In this document: piece by piece, positions 42,986 to 53,237 of the stretch
How the letters are laid out: each line of letters begins with the position of its first letter
Position numbering within the stretch: the first letter of the stretch is position 1
Origin: an uncultured Pelagibacteraceae bacterium
GTDB taxonomy: Bacteria; Pseudomonadota; Alphaproteobacteria; Pelagibacterales; Pelagibacteraceae
Assembly: GCA_902627935.1 (NCBI GenBank)
Contig: CACOLA010000001.1
Coordinates: 1 to 64,000, forward strand
Direction: 5' to 3'
Length of the DNA: 64,000 bases
Position numbers and translations under genes: made by a program
Notes under the pieces: generated by a model
The model's input: the letters and a program-made list of their open reading frames with translations, nothing else
What the model was told of the DNA's origin: nothing
Databases searched by the model: none

Positions 42986-44107
42986 ATGCGAATAGGTGTA
43001 CCTAAAGAAATCAAACCACAAGAAAACAGAATAGGACTAACACCAGAAAGTGTAAAAACTCTAGTCTCAGAAGGCCACGAAGTTTTAGTAGAAAATAATG
43101 GCGGATATGAAGCTGGATTTGAAAATGAACAGTATAAAAAAGCTGGTGCAAAAATTGTTAGCAAAGCATCAGATATTTTTAATGACTCAGAAATAATTGT
43201 TAAAGTGAAAGAACCTCAAAAAATTGAAATAGACATGATTAAAGAAAATCAAATTGTTTACACTTATCTTCATTTGGCTGCAGCTAAAGACCTTACAGAC
43301 GGTCTGATTAAATCTAAAAGTATTAATATAGCCTATGAAACAGTGACAGACGATAACGGCAGACTCCCGTTACTTGCTCCGATGAGCGCTGTAGCAGGTA
43401 GAATGTCTGTACAGGCTGGAGCACATTGTTTAGAAAAAAATCAAAAGGGTAGAGGAGTATTGTTAGGTGGTGCACCAGGGGGAGAACCAGCAAATGTATT
43501 AATTCTTGGAGGTGGTGTTGTTGGAGAAAACGCAGCAATTATAGCCACAGGTATGAGAGCCAAAGTTTATATTGTTGATAAATCTGAGGCTAGGTTAAAT
43601 CAGTTAGTGGAAATATTTGGAGATAAAATTATACCAGTACAAAGTGATAATACAGATTTAAAAAAGTTAGTAGCAGATGCAGATTTGTTAGTTGGAGGTG
43701 TTTTAATTCCAGGAGCTGAGGCACCAAAACTGGTCACAAAGGATATGCTTAAATTTATGAAAAGAGGATCAGTAATTGTTGATGTTGCAATAGATCAAGG
43801 AGGATGTGTAGAAACAAGCAAACCAACAACTCACAGCAATCCAACATTCATAGTAGATGATGTAGTTCATTATTGTGTTGCAAATATGCCAGGAGGTGTT
43901 CCAAGAACATCTACTTTAGCATTAAATCAAGCAACTCTTCCTTATTTAGTTAAATTAGCAAACAAGGGTTATCAAAAAGCTTTAGGTGAAGATAAAAATT
44001 TTTTAGCGGGACTTAATATTTACAAAGGGCAAGTAACATATAAAGCTGTTGCTAACGTATTTGGTCATGAATATGTTGAGCCGTCATCAGTTTTAAAATT
44101 AATATAA
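42986..44107 (+). CDS. ald: Alanine dehydrogenase
   Basis: NAD-dependent oxidative deamination of L-alanine to pyruvate and ammonium. Length 373 residues. Family signature begins MRIGVPKEIKPQENRIGLTP at residues 1-20, with the catalytic His in YLHLAA near residue 96 and the NAD-binding LILGGGVVGENAA near residue 174. GVPRTSTLALNQAT near residue 310 is typical of Ald. It starts 42 bp after the aminotransferase, so alanine formed from pyruvate by that enzyme is turned back to pyruvate and ammonium, closing a deamination cycle. Confidence 0.95.
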   Translation: MRIGVPKEIKPQENRIGLTPESVKTLVSEGHEVLVENNGGYEAGFENEQYKKAGAKIVSKASDIFNDSEIIVKVKEPQKIEIDMIKENQIVYTYLHLAAAKDLTDGLIKSKSINIAYETVTDDNGRLPLLAPMSAVAGRMSVQAGAHCLEKNQKGRGVLLGGAPGGEPANVLILGGGVVGENAAIIATGMRAKVYIVDKSEARLNQLVEIFGDKIIPVQSDNTDLKKLVADADLLVGGVLIPGAEAPKLVTKDMLKFMKRGSVIVDVAIDQGGCVETSKPTTHSNPTFIVDDVVHYCVANMPGGVPRTSTLALNQATLPYLVKLANKGYQKALGEDKNFLAGLNIYKGQVTYKAVANVFGHEYVEPSSVLKLI

Positions 44108-44109
44108 TA

Positions 44110-45267
44110 TTAATTTAAAATTTTATAATTTTTTACAACGTCTGAAGCAATTTTTTTAAGATCGTATTTTAGAACTGACTCATTTGTATTTTTTTTGTGT
44201 AGGATATAAGTATCCTCTTTTTGATAAGAAATGATTTCTTCAGCCATTTTAATAGCAGAATATTCATCAATTAATTTGCCATTCCAACCATTTACTATTA
44301 ATTCATTCCCTCCTTTTGTGTTGAAAGATAAAACTGGTAAACCGCAAGCTAAAGCCTCCAGTAATGTAATAGGAAATGCCTCTATTCTTGATAAACTAAC
44401 GTATATATGATTATTTTTATATATTTTAATTAATTCACTGTTTGGAAATATATCCTCCTCAAAATTTTGAATATTATCATAAAATTTGAAATTTTTTTCA
44501 TACCTGTCCATATCTTTAAATTTTTTAATTTGATCTATGTTTTTTCCAACTAAAGACCATTTATAGTTAATATTTTTTTCTGATAATTTATTTGCAATTT
44601 CAGGAATTAAATCTAAACCTTTTGTATTTTTTGCAAATCTTGCGACTGTTAAAATATGAATTTTATCCTTAATGTTTTCTTCAAGATTTTTAAATTTATT
44701 AATTTTTTCCAAACTTACTGAATTAGGCGAAGAAAAAATTCTTTTTTCGTCAATACCTATTTTCAAAATATCTTTTTTTATACTCTTTGATATTGTAAAA
44801 AAATAATCTATTTTGAAAATTACACTTTTAAATAGTCTTTCATAAGTTTCATCAATTCTAAAACCGTAATTAAAATTTTTATCAAACTGAATATCGGCCC
44901 CATGAAAAGTAACAATAATTTTTTTTTGGAAATATTTTAAGTTATCAATTAAATATAACATCTTATGATTTAAAAAATGAAAATGGAACAAATCATATTT
45001 ATCCACTTTTAGAAAATATTTTAGATATACTCTAAAAATGATAGATAAGTTAATTTTAAGGTAGAAATTCAAATAAAAAAATAAACTAATTATAAATTTA
45101 TTAATTATTATAAGTTTATATAAGTTATTTTTTACGTTTGACTTATTCAACAAAAAAAAATCAATGTCATAACCCATTTTTACTATAGTGTTTGCCATAT
45201 TGTGTGTTTGAACTTGCACACCTCCTGGCTGGGGAAAAAATATTCCTACAAAAAAAGCTATTTTCAT
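44110..45267 (-). CDS. GT4-family glycosyltransferase
   Basis: GT-B fold retaining glycosyltransferase of 385 residues. It opens MKIAFFVGIFFPQPGGVQ, has the nucleotide-sugar-binding domain ILTVARFAKNTKGLDLIPEI near residue 211, and the EX7E-type donor motif SRIEAFPITLLEALACGLPV near residue 305. It likely adds a hexose to lipopolysaccharide or exopolysaccharide. The central region is Asn/Ile/Lys rich, as in other surface-sugar genes here. It is followed on the same strand by none of the polymerisation genes. Confidence 0.88.
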   Translation of the reverse strand: MKIAFFVGIFFPQPGGVQVQTHNMANTIVKMGYDIDFFLLNKSNVKNNLYKLIIINKFIISLFFYLNFYLKINLSIIFRVYLKYFLKVDKYDLFHFHFLNHKMLYLIDNLKYFQKKIIVTFHGADIQFDKNFNYGFRIDETYERLFKSVIFKIDYFFTISKSIKKDILKIGIDEKRIFSSPNSVSLEKINKFKNLEENIKDKIHILTVARFAKNTKGLDLIPEIANKLSEKNINYKWSLVGKNIDQIKKFKDMDRYEKNFKFYDNIQNFEEDIFPNSELIKIYKNNHIYVSLSRIEAFPITLLEALACGLPVLSFNTKGGNELIVNGWNGKLIDEYSAIKMAEEIISYQKEDTYILHKKNTNESVLKYDLKKIASDVVKNYKILN

Positions 45268-45399
45268 AATTGTTTTAATATTATGCTTAAATTACTGTTT
45301 CGTCAAAGAGTGGACTGTAAATACAAAAAAAAATTAGTTTAATATTGTCTAAGATATTATTAAAATTTGTTTTTTTTAATAAGTAAGCTAAAAGATAAT

Positions 45400-46191
45400 A
45401 TGATTGAATTAGATAATTTAAGTAACGTTAGAAGATCTATTAAAAAAATATTACCTAATTTTTTTGTAAAAATAATCAGAAAATATTTGAGCGAACAAAG
45501 AGAAAATAAACAGTTGAAAATATTAGGCAATATAAAAACAAATTTTAAAAATATTGTTCAAACAAATACAAACAATATAATTTCAGAATTATGTGAAAAA
45601 TATGGAAGTGATAAAGGTTTTATTAATCCTGAAATTAAAAAACCTTATACATGGATGCCTCTAAGTTATACATCTTATTATCATTCAATATTTAGTTTAT
45701 CTAGGGAGAATATAAAGTCAGTTTTTGAATGTGGTCTAGGAACAAATAATCCAAAGCTTGTATCAAATATGACATTAACAGGAAAGCCAGGGGCATCCCT
45801 AAGAGTTTGGAGAGATTATTTTGTAAATGCTAATATTTATGGAGGAGATATTGATAAAGATATATTGTTTGAAGAAGATAGAATAAAAACTTTCTATGTT
45901 AATCAACTAGATTCGAACAGTATTAAATCTATGTGGAAAAATATCAATGTGGATAAATTTGATATCATCATTGACGATGGTTTACATACTCCTGAAGCAA
46001 ATCTAAATTTTTTTTTTAATTCATTTGAAAAATTAAAAAATAATGGAACTTATATAATTGAAGATGTAAAAAATAAAAACATTGAGTATGTGAAAAATGA
46101 ATTAAAAGATTATGATTTAGAAATAGTAATAATTTCTAATAAATATCAAAAAACTTATGGAAGTAGTCTTATTGTGATAAGAAAATCTTAA
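45400..46191 (+). CDS. SAM-dependent methyltransferase of the CmcI/macrocin type
   Basis: A 263-residue class I methyltransferase. Features are EKYGSDKGFINPE near residue 53, the SAM-site SVFECGLGTNNPK near residue 104, ASLRVWRDYFVNANIYGGDID near residue 126 and FDIIIDDGLHTPEANLNFFF near residue 187. This pattern occurs in O-methyltransferases that act on sugars or cephem intermediates and in methyltransferases of LPS clusters. The start at 45400 (MIELDN) replaces a TTG 33 bp upstream. The preceding 130 bp hold nothing notable. Confidence 0.78.
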   Translation: MIELDNLSNVRRSIKKILPNFFVKIIRKYLSEQRENKQLKILGNIKTNFKNIVQTNTNNIISELCEKYGSDKGFINPEIKKPYTWMPLSYTSYYHSIFSLSRENIKSVFECGLGTNNPKLVSNMTLTGKPGASLRVWRDYFVNANIYGGDIDKDILFEEDRIKTFYVNQLDSNSIKSMWKNINVDKFDIIIDDGLHTPEANLNFFFNSFEKLKNNGTYIIEDVKNKNIEYVKNELKDYDLEIVIISNKYQKTYGSSLIVIRKS

Positions 46192-46214
46192 ATAAGTAAA
46201 ATTAATAATATAAA

Positions 46215-47204
46215 CTATTTTTTTGAAATTGATTGTTTTTTTTCCCAATCAAAAGCAGTTTTTAAAATATATTCCAAGTTATCAAATTTAGGCGTCCAAT
46301 TAAATGTTTTATTAAATTTAGTTGGGTCTGCAACAACAAGCTTACTATCACCAGGACGTCTTGGTCCAACTTTAAACTTTATCTTTTTGTTTAGCACCTT
46401 TTCAAAAGTAGTTAAAACTTCTTTAACAGAAAATCCTTTTCCATAACCACAATTAAAAATATCTGATTTATTTTTTTGGAATAAGTATTTTGCTGAGACT
46501 AAGTGAATATCAGCTAAATCAGAAATATGAATAAAATCTCTTACAGGTGTTCCATCTTTAGTATCGTAATCACCACCGTTAATTATAATTTCATTTTTTT
46601 TATTTGTAGCTACTTCTGACATAACTTTAATCAAATGTGTTGAATAATTTGAAATTAATCCAGATCTTAATTTTTCATCTGCACCAGCAACATTAAAGTA
46701 TCTTAATATAATATATGAAATTTCATCAGTTTTAGATTTTTCTATTAGATATTTTTCTAATTTTAACTTTGTCTCAGCATAAGGATTTAAGGGATTTAGA
46801 TTATCATTTTCGGAAACTCTTAATTTATTAGGATTACCATAAACCGCAGCTGTTGATGAAAAAATTACTTTTTTTAAATTATTTTTAAAACATGTATTTA
46901 AAAAAATTTTAGCTTTTTTATAATTAAATTCATTGTATTTTTCTGGCTCATTGACTGACTCATCTACTCTTATAAGACCAGCAAAATGCATTATTACATC
47001 AAATTTTTTATAACTCAAAATTTCTAATATTCTTTTTGTGTCAGAAATATCACAGTTATGAAAATAGGCATTTTTGTTAACTAAATTTTTATTACCTGTG
47101 ATTAAACTATCAATAACATCAACATTAAAACCATTATCAATTAAGATATTAGTAACATTACTTCCTATATATCCTGCACCACCTGTTAATAGAATATTTT
47201 TCAT
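46215..47204 (-). CDS. galE: UDP-glucose 4-epimerase
   Basis: Interconverts UDP-glucose and UDP-galactose for polysaccharide synthesis. 329 residues. GGAGYIGSNVTNILI is the NAD-binding loop at residues 8-22, SSTAAVYGNP near residue 117 holds the catalytic serine, the catalytic YAETK near residue 142, and the family-typical YFNVAGAD near residue 169 and RDFIHISDLAD near residue 216. It closes the GalE-type motif set with the GPRRPGD segment near residue 278. Monocistronic in appearance. Confidence 0.93.
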   Translation of the reverse strand: MKNILLTGGAGYIGSNVTNILIDNGFNVDVIDSLITGNKNLVNKNAYFHNCDISDTKRILEILSYKKFDVIMHFAGLIRVDESVNEPEKYNEFNYKKAKIFLNTCFKNNLKKVIFSSTAAVYGNPNKLRVSENDNLNPLNPYAETKLKLEKYLIEKSKTDEISYIILRYFNVAGADEKLRSGLISNYSTHLIKVMSEVATNKKNEIIINGGDYDTKDGTPVRDFIHISDLADIHLVSAKYLFQKNKSDIFNCGYGKGFSVKEVLTTFEKVLNKKIKFKVGPRRPGDSKLVVADPTKFNKTFNWTPKFDNLEYILKTAFDWEKKQSISKK

Positions 47205-47318
47205 AAATAGAATAAATTTTAATTTTGATTTATTATCATTTCCTTTACAATTTATAAAACATTACTTTTATAAAATTGAAATAGTATGTTTTTACTAAGA
47301 TTATCTTAGAAAAAAAAA

Positions 47319-48665
47319 ATGAAAAATTTATATCATCAAGACATTTTTGATTTTAAAATACCTGTTAATAGTTATTGGGAAGAAACAACAAAAGAAAATT
47401 TTGATTTAGATAAATTAAAAAAAGATATTACCTCAGAAGTTACTATCATTGGTGGTGGTTATACAGGATTGTTGTGTGCAATAAATTTAATTGAAAATTA
47501 TAATTTAGATGTTGTTTTACTTGAAGCTGGTAAAATTGGCTGGGGAGCTTCATCAAGAAATGGAGGATTTTGTTCATTTCCTCCAATTAAAACCTCTTTT
47601 AAAAATTTACAAAAAATCTATGGAAAAGAAGAAACTAAGAAATTTTTTAAAAATTCAGTAGAAGGATCAAATTTCACAAGAGACATCATATCGGATTATA
47701 ATATTGACTGCGATGTTACGGGAGAGTCAAATTTTATTGTAGCTCATCATCCAAATAAATTTAAACAAATAAGAGATCAAGCTAAAATTTACAATAATGA
47801 GTTTGATATTGAGACAAAAATTTATTCTAAGGAGGAATTTAATAAAATTGGTCATGAAGGCACTGAGCAATTTGGCGCTTTGTCTTATAAACCTGGTTTT
47901 GCAATCAATCCATTAAAATTTGTGAATGGGATTGCCAAGTATGCTTTATCAAAAAAATTAAAAATATACGAACACACGTTAGTAAATAAAATTGATAAAG
48001 ATAATAGTAATTATATTTTACGAACAAATGAAGGATCTGTTAAAACAAAAAAAGTAGTTATCGCTACAAATGGATTTTATCAAGAAGGTCTAGTGCCTCA
48101 ATTGAACTCTAGAATTTTGCCGGTGATATCAAACATTATAGTAACAAGAAAACTCACAAAAAGTGAAATTGATTTACATAATTTTAAAACTTATTCCCCA
48201 ATAACTAATACAAGAAATCTTTTATATTATTATCGAAAATTACCAGATAATCGAATTCTTTTTGGAACAAGAGGAGATTTTATTGGAAGTGATCAATCTA
48301 ATCTACATAGGTCAAAAAAAATGGAAATATTTTTAAAAAATATTTTTCCAGGATGGTTAAATATTTCTATAGATTATAATTGGAGAGGATTGATAGCCAT
48401 GTCTCAAAAATTAACACCATCAATTGGAAAAATAGAAAATGAGGAAATATATTATGGCTTCGGATATCATGGAGTTGGCGTGAGTTCTGCCCCGTGGACT
48501 GGAAAACAGTTATCAAAATTAGTTTTTTCTTCAAATAGTAAAGATTTGAATGTTTCAAAAATATATAAAGGGTTACCCAAAAAATTTATTTTCCCAAGAT
48601 TAAGAATATTCTATTTTAGATTGGCAGTCCTATTTTATAATATAAAGGATAGGTTAAGAATTTGA
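47319..48665 (+). CDS. FAD-dependent amine oxidase, PuuB-like
   Basis: D-amino-acid-oxidase-fold flavoprotein, 448 residues. The FAD-binding VTIIGGGYTGLLCAINLI is at residues 42-59 and GASSRNGGFC near residue 76 is the flavin-attachment region typical of gamma-glutamylputrescine oxidase (PuuB). The N-terminal HQDIFDFKIPVNSYWEETTKE also matches that family. No other Puu gene is near, so a polyamine or other amine substrate is possible. It lies between galE and an epimerase, both on the other strand, out of place functionally. Confidence 0.82.
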   Translation: MKNLYHQDIFDFKIPVNSYWEETTKENFDLDKLKKDITSEVTIIGGGYTGLLCAINLIENYNLDVVLLEAGKIGWGASSRNGGFCSFPPIKTSFKNLQKIYGKEETKKFFKNSVEGSNFTRDIISDYNIDCDVTGESNFIVAHHPNKFKQIRDQAKIYNNEFDIETKIYSKEEFNKIGHEGTEQFGALSYKPGFAINPLKFVNGIAKYALSKKLKIYEHTLVNKIDKDNSNYILRTNEGSVKTKKVVIATNGFYQEGLVPQLNSRILPVISNIIVTRKLTKSEIDLHNFKTYSPITNTRNLLYYYRKLPDNRILFGTRGDFIGSDQSNLHRSKKMEIFLKNIFPGWLNISIDYNWRGLIAMSQKLTPSIGKIENEEIYYGFGYHGVGVSSAPWTGKQLSKLVFSSNSKDLNVSKIYKGLPKKFIFPRLRIFYFRLAVLFYNIKDRLRI

Positions 48666-48668
48666 AAT

Positions 48669-49670
48669 CTATTTATAAAAACTTAAGTACCAATCTATAA
48701 ATTTTTTAATTCCAACTTTGTAATTGGTTTTTGGATTATAGCCAGTAATTCTTTTCAAAAGAGAGCTGTCAGATAATGTTGAGTGGACATCTCCTTTTTG
48801 CATTGGCATATAATTTTTTTTAATTTTTTTTCCTAATTCTTTTTCAAGAGTTTTAATAAAATCTAATAAATAAATTTTTTTTGTGTTTCCAATATTCAAA
48901 ATTCTATACGGCGCAACTGGGGAGATACTATCATTTTTTATTTTCTTTTTCGAATTTAAATTTGGTGGCTTATTAATCAATTTATATATTCCATCTACTA
49001 TATCATCTATGTAAGTATAATCTCTGTACATTCTACCTTTATTGTAAATATCAATTTTTTTTCCAGACAAAATCTTTTTTGTAAATTTAAAATACGCCAT
49101 GTCAGGTCTACCAAAAGGACCATAAACTGTAAAAAATCTTAACATTGTAATTGGTAATTTCCATAAACTTGAGTAGGAATGAGCTATACTTTCTGTAGAT
49201 TTTTTTGTGGCAGCATAAAAGCTTAATTGATGATCAGTTTTATCAATTTCTTGAAATGGAAACTTCTTGTTTGATCCGTATACAGATGAGCTTGAACCAA
49301 TTATTAAATGCTTAATTTTTAGTTTTTGAGAAATTTTAAGAATATTAAAAGTGCCCATTATATTAGAATTTAAATAGGTATCTGGATTTTTAATACTATA
49401 TCTAACACCTGCTTGGGCCGCTAAATGTACTATTATTTGAGGTTTAAATTTGTTTAAACATAAAGTTAATTTTTTCTCATTTTCAAGTTTTCCTCTAGTA
49501 AAATAAAAATTTTTATATTTTTTAAGTATATTAAGTCGTGCTTTTTTTAATTTTATATCATAATAGTTATTCATAGAGTCAAATCCATGAACTTTAACTC
49601 CTTTATTGAGAAATTTTTGAGCTAGATGAAATCCAATGAAGCCCGAGGATCCAGTTATGAATATATTCAT
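48669..49670 (-). CDS. NAD-dependent epimerase, UDP-glucuronate 4-epimerase type
   Basis: A 333-residue sugar-nucleotide epimerase. GSSGFIGFHLAQKFL is the N-terminal Rossmann loop, MNNYYDIKLKKARLNIL near residue 38 and HLAAQAGVRYSIKNPDTYLNSN near residue 82 are characteristic of CapI/UDP-glucuronate 4-epimerases. The catalytic YAATKKSTE is near residue 153, and RFFTVYGPFGRPDMAYFKFTK near residue 180 follows the same family. The product would be UDP-galacturonate for surface polysaccharide. Exact substrate not provable. Confidence 0.85.
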   Translation of the reverse strand: MNIFITGSSGFIGFHLAQKFLNKGVKVHGFDSMNNYYDIKLKKARLNILKKYKNFYFTRGKLENEKKLTLCLNKFKPQIIVHLAAQAGVRYSIKNPDTYLNSNIMGTFNILKISQKLKIKHLIIGSSSSVYGSNKKFPFQEIDKTDHQLSFYAATKKSTESIAHSYSSLWKLPITMLRFFTVYGPFGRPDMAYFKFTKKILSGKKIDIYNKGRMYRDYTYIDDIVDGIYKLINKPPNLNSKKKIKNDSISPVAPYRILNIGNTKKIYLLDFIKTLEKELGKKIKKNYMPMQKGDVHSTLSDSSLLKRITGYNPKTNYKVGIKKFIDWYLSFYK

Positions 49671-49738
49671 AGAGTATTTTGTTTATTAATTTTTATTTTA
49701 GAATATACATTAGTTACAATTTATCAAACAACTTTAAA

Positions 49739-50800
49739 ATGATTTTAATTACTGGATCTACAGGCTTAATTGGTTCTGATGCTTGTTTATTTTATTTAAA
49801 CAAAAAAAAAACAGTAATAGGTATTGATAATGATTTAAGAAGTTACTTTTTTGGAAAAAGAGGAAGTAATAAATGGAAGGAATTAATTCTCAAAAAGAAT
49901 AAGCAATATAAACATTTTTCAACTGATATAAGAGATAAAAAAAAAATTTTTTATATATTTAAAAAATACGGAAAAAGAATAACCTCCATAATTCATACTG
50001 CAGCACAACCTTCTCACGATTGGGCAGCTAAAGAACCATTTACTGATTTTGAAATTAACGCCAATGGAACATTAAATCTATTAGAGGCATATAGAGTTTA
50101 CTGTCCACAAGCATCATTTATATTTACCTCAACAAATAAAGTCTATGGTGATAGACCTAATTTTTTACCCTTAAGAGAAAAAAAATTAAGATTTGAATTA
50201 AGTAAAAACCATGTTTTTTTTAAAAAAGGTATTGATGAAAGTATGTCATTAGATCACACAACACACTCAATTTTTGGAACATCCAAAACATCTGCTGATT
50301 TACTTGTACAAGAATACGGTAGATATTTTAATTTAAAAACAGCTACTTTTAGAGGTGGTTGTTTAACAGGAGAAAATCATTCAGGTGCTCAACTTCATGG
50401 TTTCTTATCTTTTTTAGTAAAATCAATTTTAACTGAAAAAGAATATTCAATCTTTGGCTACAAAGGAAAACAAGTTAGAGATAATATACATAGTATTGAT
50501 GTAGTAAATGCATTTGACCAATTTGTAAAAAAACCTTTAAATGGAGGTAAGGTCTATAATTTAGGTGGTGGAAGAGAAAATAGCTGCTCTATCCTTGAAG
50601 CAATAAAAATGATTGAACAAATTAGTGGTAAAAAAAGCAAGTATAAGATTTTGAATAAGAATAGAATTGGAGATCATATATGGTGGATTTCTGACAATTC
50701 AAAATTTAAAAAGGATTACCCTAATTGGAAAATAAAAATAAATTTAAAAAAATCACTTGAAAAAATGATTTCTCATGAAATAAAAAATCTTCATGGGTAA
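49739..50800 (+). CDS. NAD-dependent epimerase, CDP-paratose 2-epimerase-like
   Basis: A 353-residue sugar-nucleotide SDR. The start at 49739 (MILITGSTGLIGSDACLFYL) is chosen over a TTG 60 bp upstream. DNDLRSYFFGKRGSNKW near residue 29, HTAAQPSHDWAAKEPFTDFEINANGT near residue 84 and VYGDRPN near residue 126 follow the RfbE/CDP-tyvelose epimerase type. TSADLLVQEYGRYF near residue 187 and RDNIHSIDVVNAF near residue 243 are also typical. It may produce an unusual dideoxy or branched sugar. It overlaps the downstream flavoprotein gene by 8 bp. Confidence 0.8.
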   Translation: MILITGSTGLIGSDACLFYLNKKKTVIGIDNDLRSYFFGKRGSNKWKELILKKNKQYKHFSTDIRDKKKIFYIFKKYGKRITSIIHTAAQPSHDWAAKEPFTDFEINANGTLNLLEAYRVYCPQASFIFTSTNKVYGDRPNFLPLREKKLRFELSKNHVFFKKGIDESMSLDHTTHSIFGTSKTSADLLVQEYGRYFNLKTATFRGGCLTGENHSGAQLHGFLSFLVKSILTEKEYSIFGYKGKQVRDNIHSIDVVNAFDQFVKKPLNGGKVYNLGGGRENSCSILEAIKMIEQISGKKSKYKILNKNRIGDHIWWISDNSKFKKDYPNWKIKINLKKSLEKMISHEIKNLHG

Positions 50801-53237
50801 AAACTTACCATCATCTGTAAAAACTATAGTAATTGGAGGAGGAGTTATTGGATGCTCTGTGGCTTATCACTTAGCAAAATTTGGGTGGAAAGATACAATT
50901 CTTCTAGAGAGAGATCAGCTTACATCAGGAACAACATGGCATGCTGCGGGACTTGTAAGTCAATTAGGACCTTCGGCAACAATAACTAAAATAAGAAAAT
51001 ACTCATTAGATTTATATAAAGAACTTGAAAAAAAAGTTGATCATTCTGCTGGATTACGATTGAACGGTGCACTTTCTCTTGCAGAAACAAAAGGAAGATG
51101 GCAAGAACTACAAAGACAGGCTACAACTGCTCAATTGTATGATATTGATGTAAGAATATTAGATAAAAATCAAATTAAAAAAGAATTTCCAATTGTAAAC
51201 ACAGATAATGTAACAGGTGGAATTCTAATGCCAGGTGATGGTGCTGCAGATCCCTCTGGAGTAACTCATATGTTAGCAAAAGCTGCCAAACAAGAGGGTG
51301 CTCAAATTTTTGAAAAATCTCCTGTTGATGAAATTTTGACAAAAAATGGAAAAATTTCTGGAGTAAGAGTTAATGGTCAAAAAATAAGTTGTGAATATAT
51401 TGTTTTGGCCTCAGGAATGTGGTCAAGACAAATAGGTGAGAGAGCTGGAGTAAGTATACCTTTGTATCCTGCTGAACATTTTTATATAATAACAGAACCA
51501 ATAAAAAATCTTTCTAGCACCTTACCAACTATTAGAGATTTTGATAATCGTACTTATCTCAAAGAAGATGCTGGAAAAATATTGTTGGGTATATTTGAGG
51601 GAAATTCCATTCCAGCTTGGAACAAAACAAACAAAGTCCCAGAAAATTTTTCATTTGGAGAATTTCAAGAAAATTTTGAACATTTTGAACCATATTTAAA
51701 TAGTGCTTTAAAAAGATTTCCAGTTTTAGAAACAGCTGGAATAAGAAAATTTTTTTCTGGTCCTGAGTCATTTACTCCAGATACAAATACTTTGTTAGGA
51801 GAGGTACCAGAAATTAAAAATTTTTTTGTTTGTTGTGGATTAAATAGTATAGGAATAGGAAGTGGAGGTGGAGTAGGCAAAGCTACAGCTGAGTGGATGA
51901 TTAATGGACATATTAATGAGGATATATTTTGTTATGATATTAAAAGATTCCAAAAGTTTCATTCTGAACTTGGTTTTATTAAAAAAAGAATAACTGAGTC
52001 GTTAGGCGATTTATATGGAATGCACTGGCCATTTAAACAACATAAAACATCTAGAAATATTAAAAAACTTCCTTACCACGAAGATTTAAAAAGTTTTGGA
52101 GCATGTTTTGGTGTATCAGGCGGATATGAAAGACCTATGTGGTTTGCACTTGATGGTGAAAAGAATCAATATGAATATAGTTATAATTTTCAAAATTGGT
52201 ATCCGTCAGCAGAATATGAGACTAATAACACAACTAAGAATGTTGGTTTATTTGATCTTACACCTTTTTCTAAGTTTGAAATAAAATCTATCTCTGCTCA
52301 TCAAGAATTGCAAAAAATTTGCACTGCTAACATTAAGAATGAACCAGGCAAGTGCGTTTATACGCATATGTTAAATTCTGATGGAGGTATTGAGGCTGAC
52401 TTGACAGTTGTATGTATTGAAAAAGACAATTTTAGAATAATAAGCTCGGCTGCTACACGTGAAAGAGACAAGTTTCATATTAAAAAACATTTATCCTCAG
52501 ATATTGATTTGAAAGATATTACTGATGAATATTGTGTTTTTGGCTTATTCGGACCTAAAAGTAGAGATTTAATAAAAACTATCAGCCTTGATGATTTTGA
52601 TAATGAAAAATTTAGGTTTGGGACAGCAAAATACATAACGATAGACGATGTAAAAGTTTGGGCCCAAAGATTATCCTATGTGGGTGAGTTAGGTTTTGAA
52701 TTATATGTAAAATTTAATGATGCTCAAAAAATATATGAATTACTTATAGAAAATGGAAAAAAGTTCAATCTTTCAAATTGTGGAATGCATGCAATGGATA
52801 TTATGAGAATGGAGAGTGGTTTTTTACATTGGGGACATGATATTTCTCCTGAGGAAAATCAGTACCAAGCAGGATTGACTTTTACAATAAGTAATAAAAA
52901 AGATGTAGATTTCATTGGAAAGAAAGCACTAGAAAAAATTAAAAAGAATAAAATTAAAAGTAGATTTGCTATGTTTATACTCAAACATAGCAAACCAGGT
53001 GAGCCATTATTACTTCATGATGAGCCTATTTATTTAGATGAAAAAATTATTGGTAGATCAACTTCTGGAAATTATTCGTTTAATTTCAAGAAAAACTTAA
53101 CTTTTGGTTATATAAATAATGATTTTACAAATGAAGAACTTCAAAATAAGAACTTATTTATTGAGGTCGAAAAGAAAAAATATCCAATTAAAATAATTTA
53201 TAAACCTTTAAAGCAAACTAATTTTAAAAATAATTAA
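50793..53237 (+). CDS. Dimethylglycine/sarcosine-dehydrogenase-like flavoprotein with GcvT domains
   Basis: An 814-residue multi-domain oxidative demethylase. The FAD domain starts VIGGGVIGCSVAYHLAKFGW near residue 12, and TTWHAAGLVSQLGPS near residue 46 has the histidine used for covalent flavin in this family. The N-terminal DAO part is followed by a FAO_M-like linker (HEDLKSFGACFGVSGGYERPMW near residue 430) and GcvT-type folate domains (YVGELGFELYVKF near residue 630, GMHAMDIMRMESGF). It likely demethylates N-methyl amines, passing C1 to tetrahydrofolate. It overlaps the sugar-epimerase gene, an odd transcription unit. Confidence 0.9.
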   Translation: MGKNLPSSVKTIVIGGGVIGCSVAYHLAKFGWKDTILLERDQLTSGTTWHAAGLVSQLGPSATITKIRKYSLDLYKELEKKVDHSAGLRLNGALSLAETKGRWQELQRQATTAQLYDIDVRILDKNQIKKEFPIVNTDNVTGGILMPGDGAADPSGVTHMLAKAAKQEGAQIFEKSPVDEILTKNGKISGVRVNGQKISCEYIVLASGMWSRQIGERAGVSIPLYPAEHFYIITEPIKNLSSTLPTIRDFDNRTYLKEDAGKILLGIFEGNSIPAWNKTNKVPENFSFGEFQENFEHFEPYLNSALKRFPVLETAGIRKFFSGPESFTPDTNTLLGEVPEIKNFFVCCGLNSIGIGSGGGVGKATAEWMINGHINEDIFCYDIKRFQKFHSELGFIKKRITESLGDLYGMHWPFKQHKTSRNIKKLPYHEDLKSFGACFGVSGGYERPMWFALDGEKNQYEYSYNFQNWYPSAEYETNNTTKNVGLFDLTPFSKFEIKSISAHQELQKICTANIKNEPGKCVYTHMLNSDGGIEADLTVVCIEKDNFRIISSAATRERDKFHIKKHLSSDIDLKDITDEYCVFGLFGPKSRDLIKTISLDDFDNEKFRFGTAKYITIDDVKVWAQRLSYVGELGFELYVKFNDAQKIYELLIENGKKFNLSNCGMHAMDIMRMESGFLHWGHDISPEENQYQAGLTFTISNKKDVDFIGKKALEKIKKNKIKSRFAMFILKHSKPGEPLLLHDEPIYLDEKIIGRSTSGNYSFNFKKNLTFGYINNDFTNEELQNKNLFIEVEKKKYPIKIIYKPLKQTNFKNN

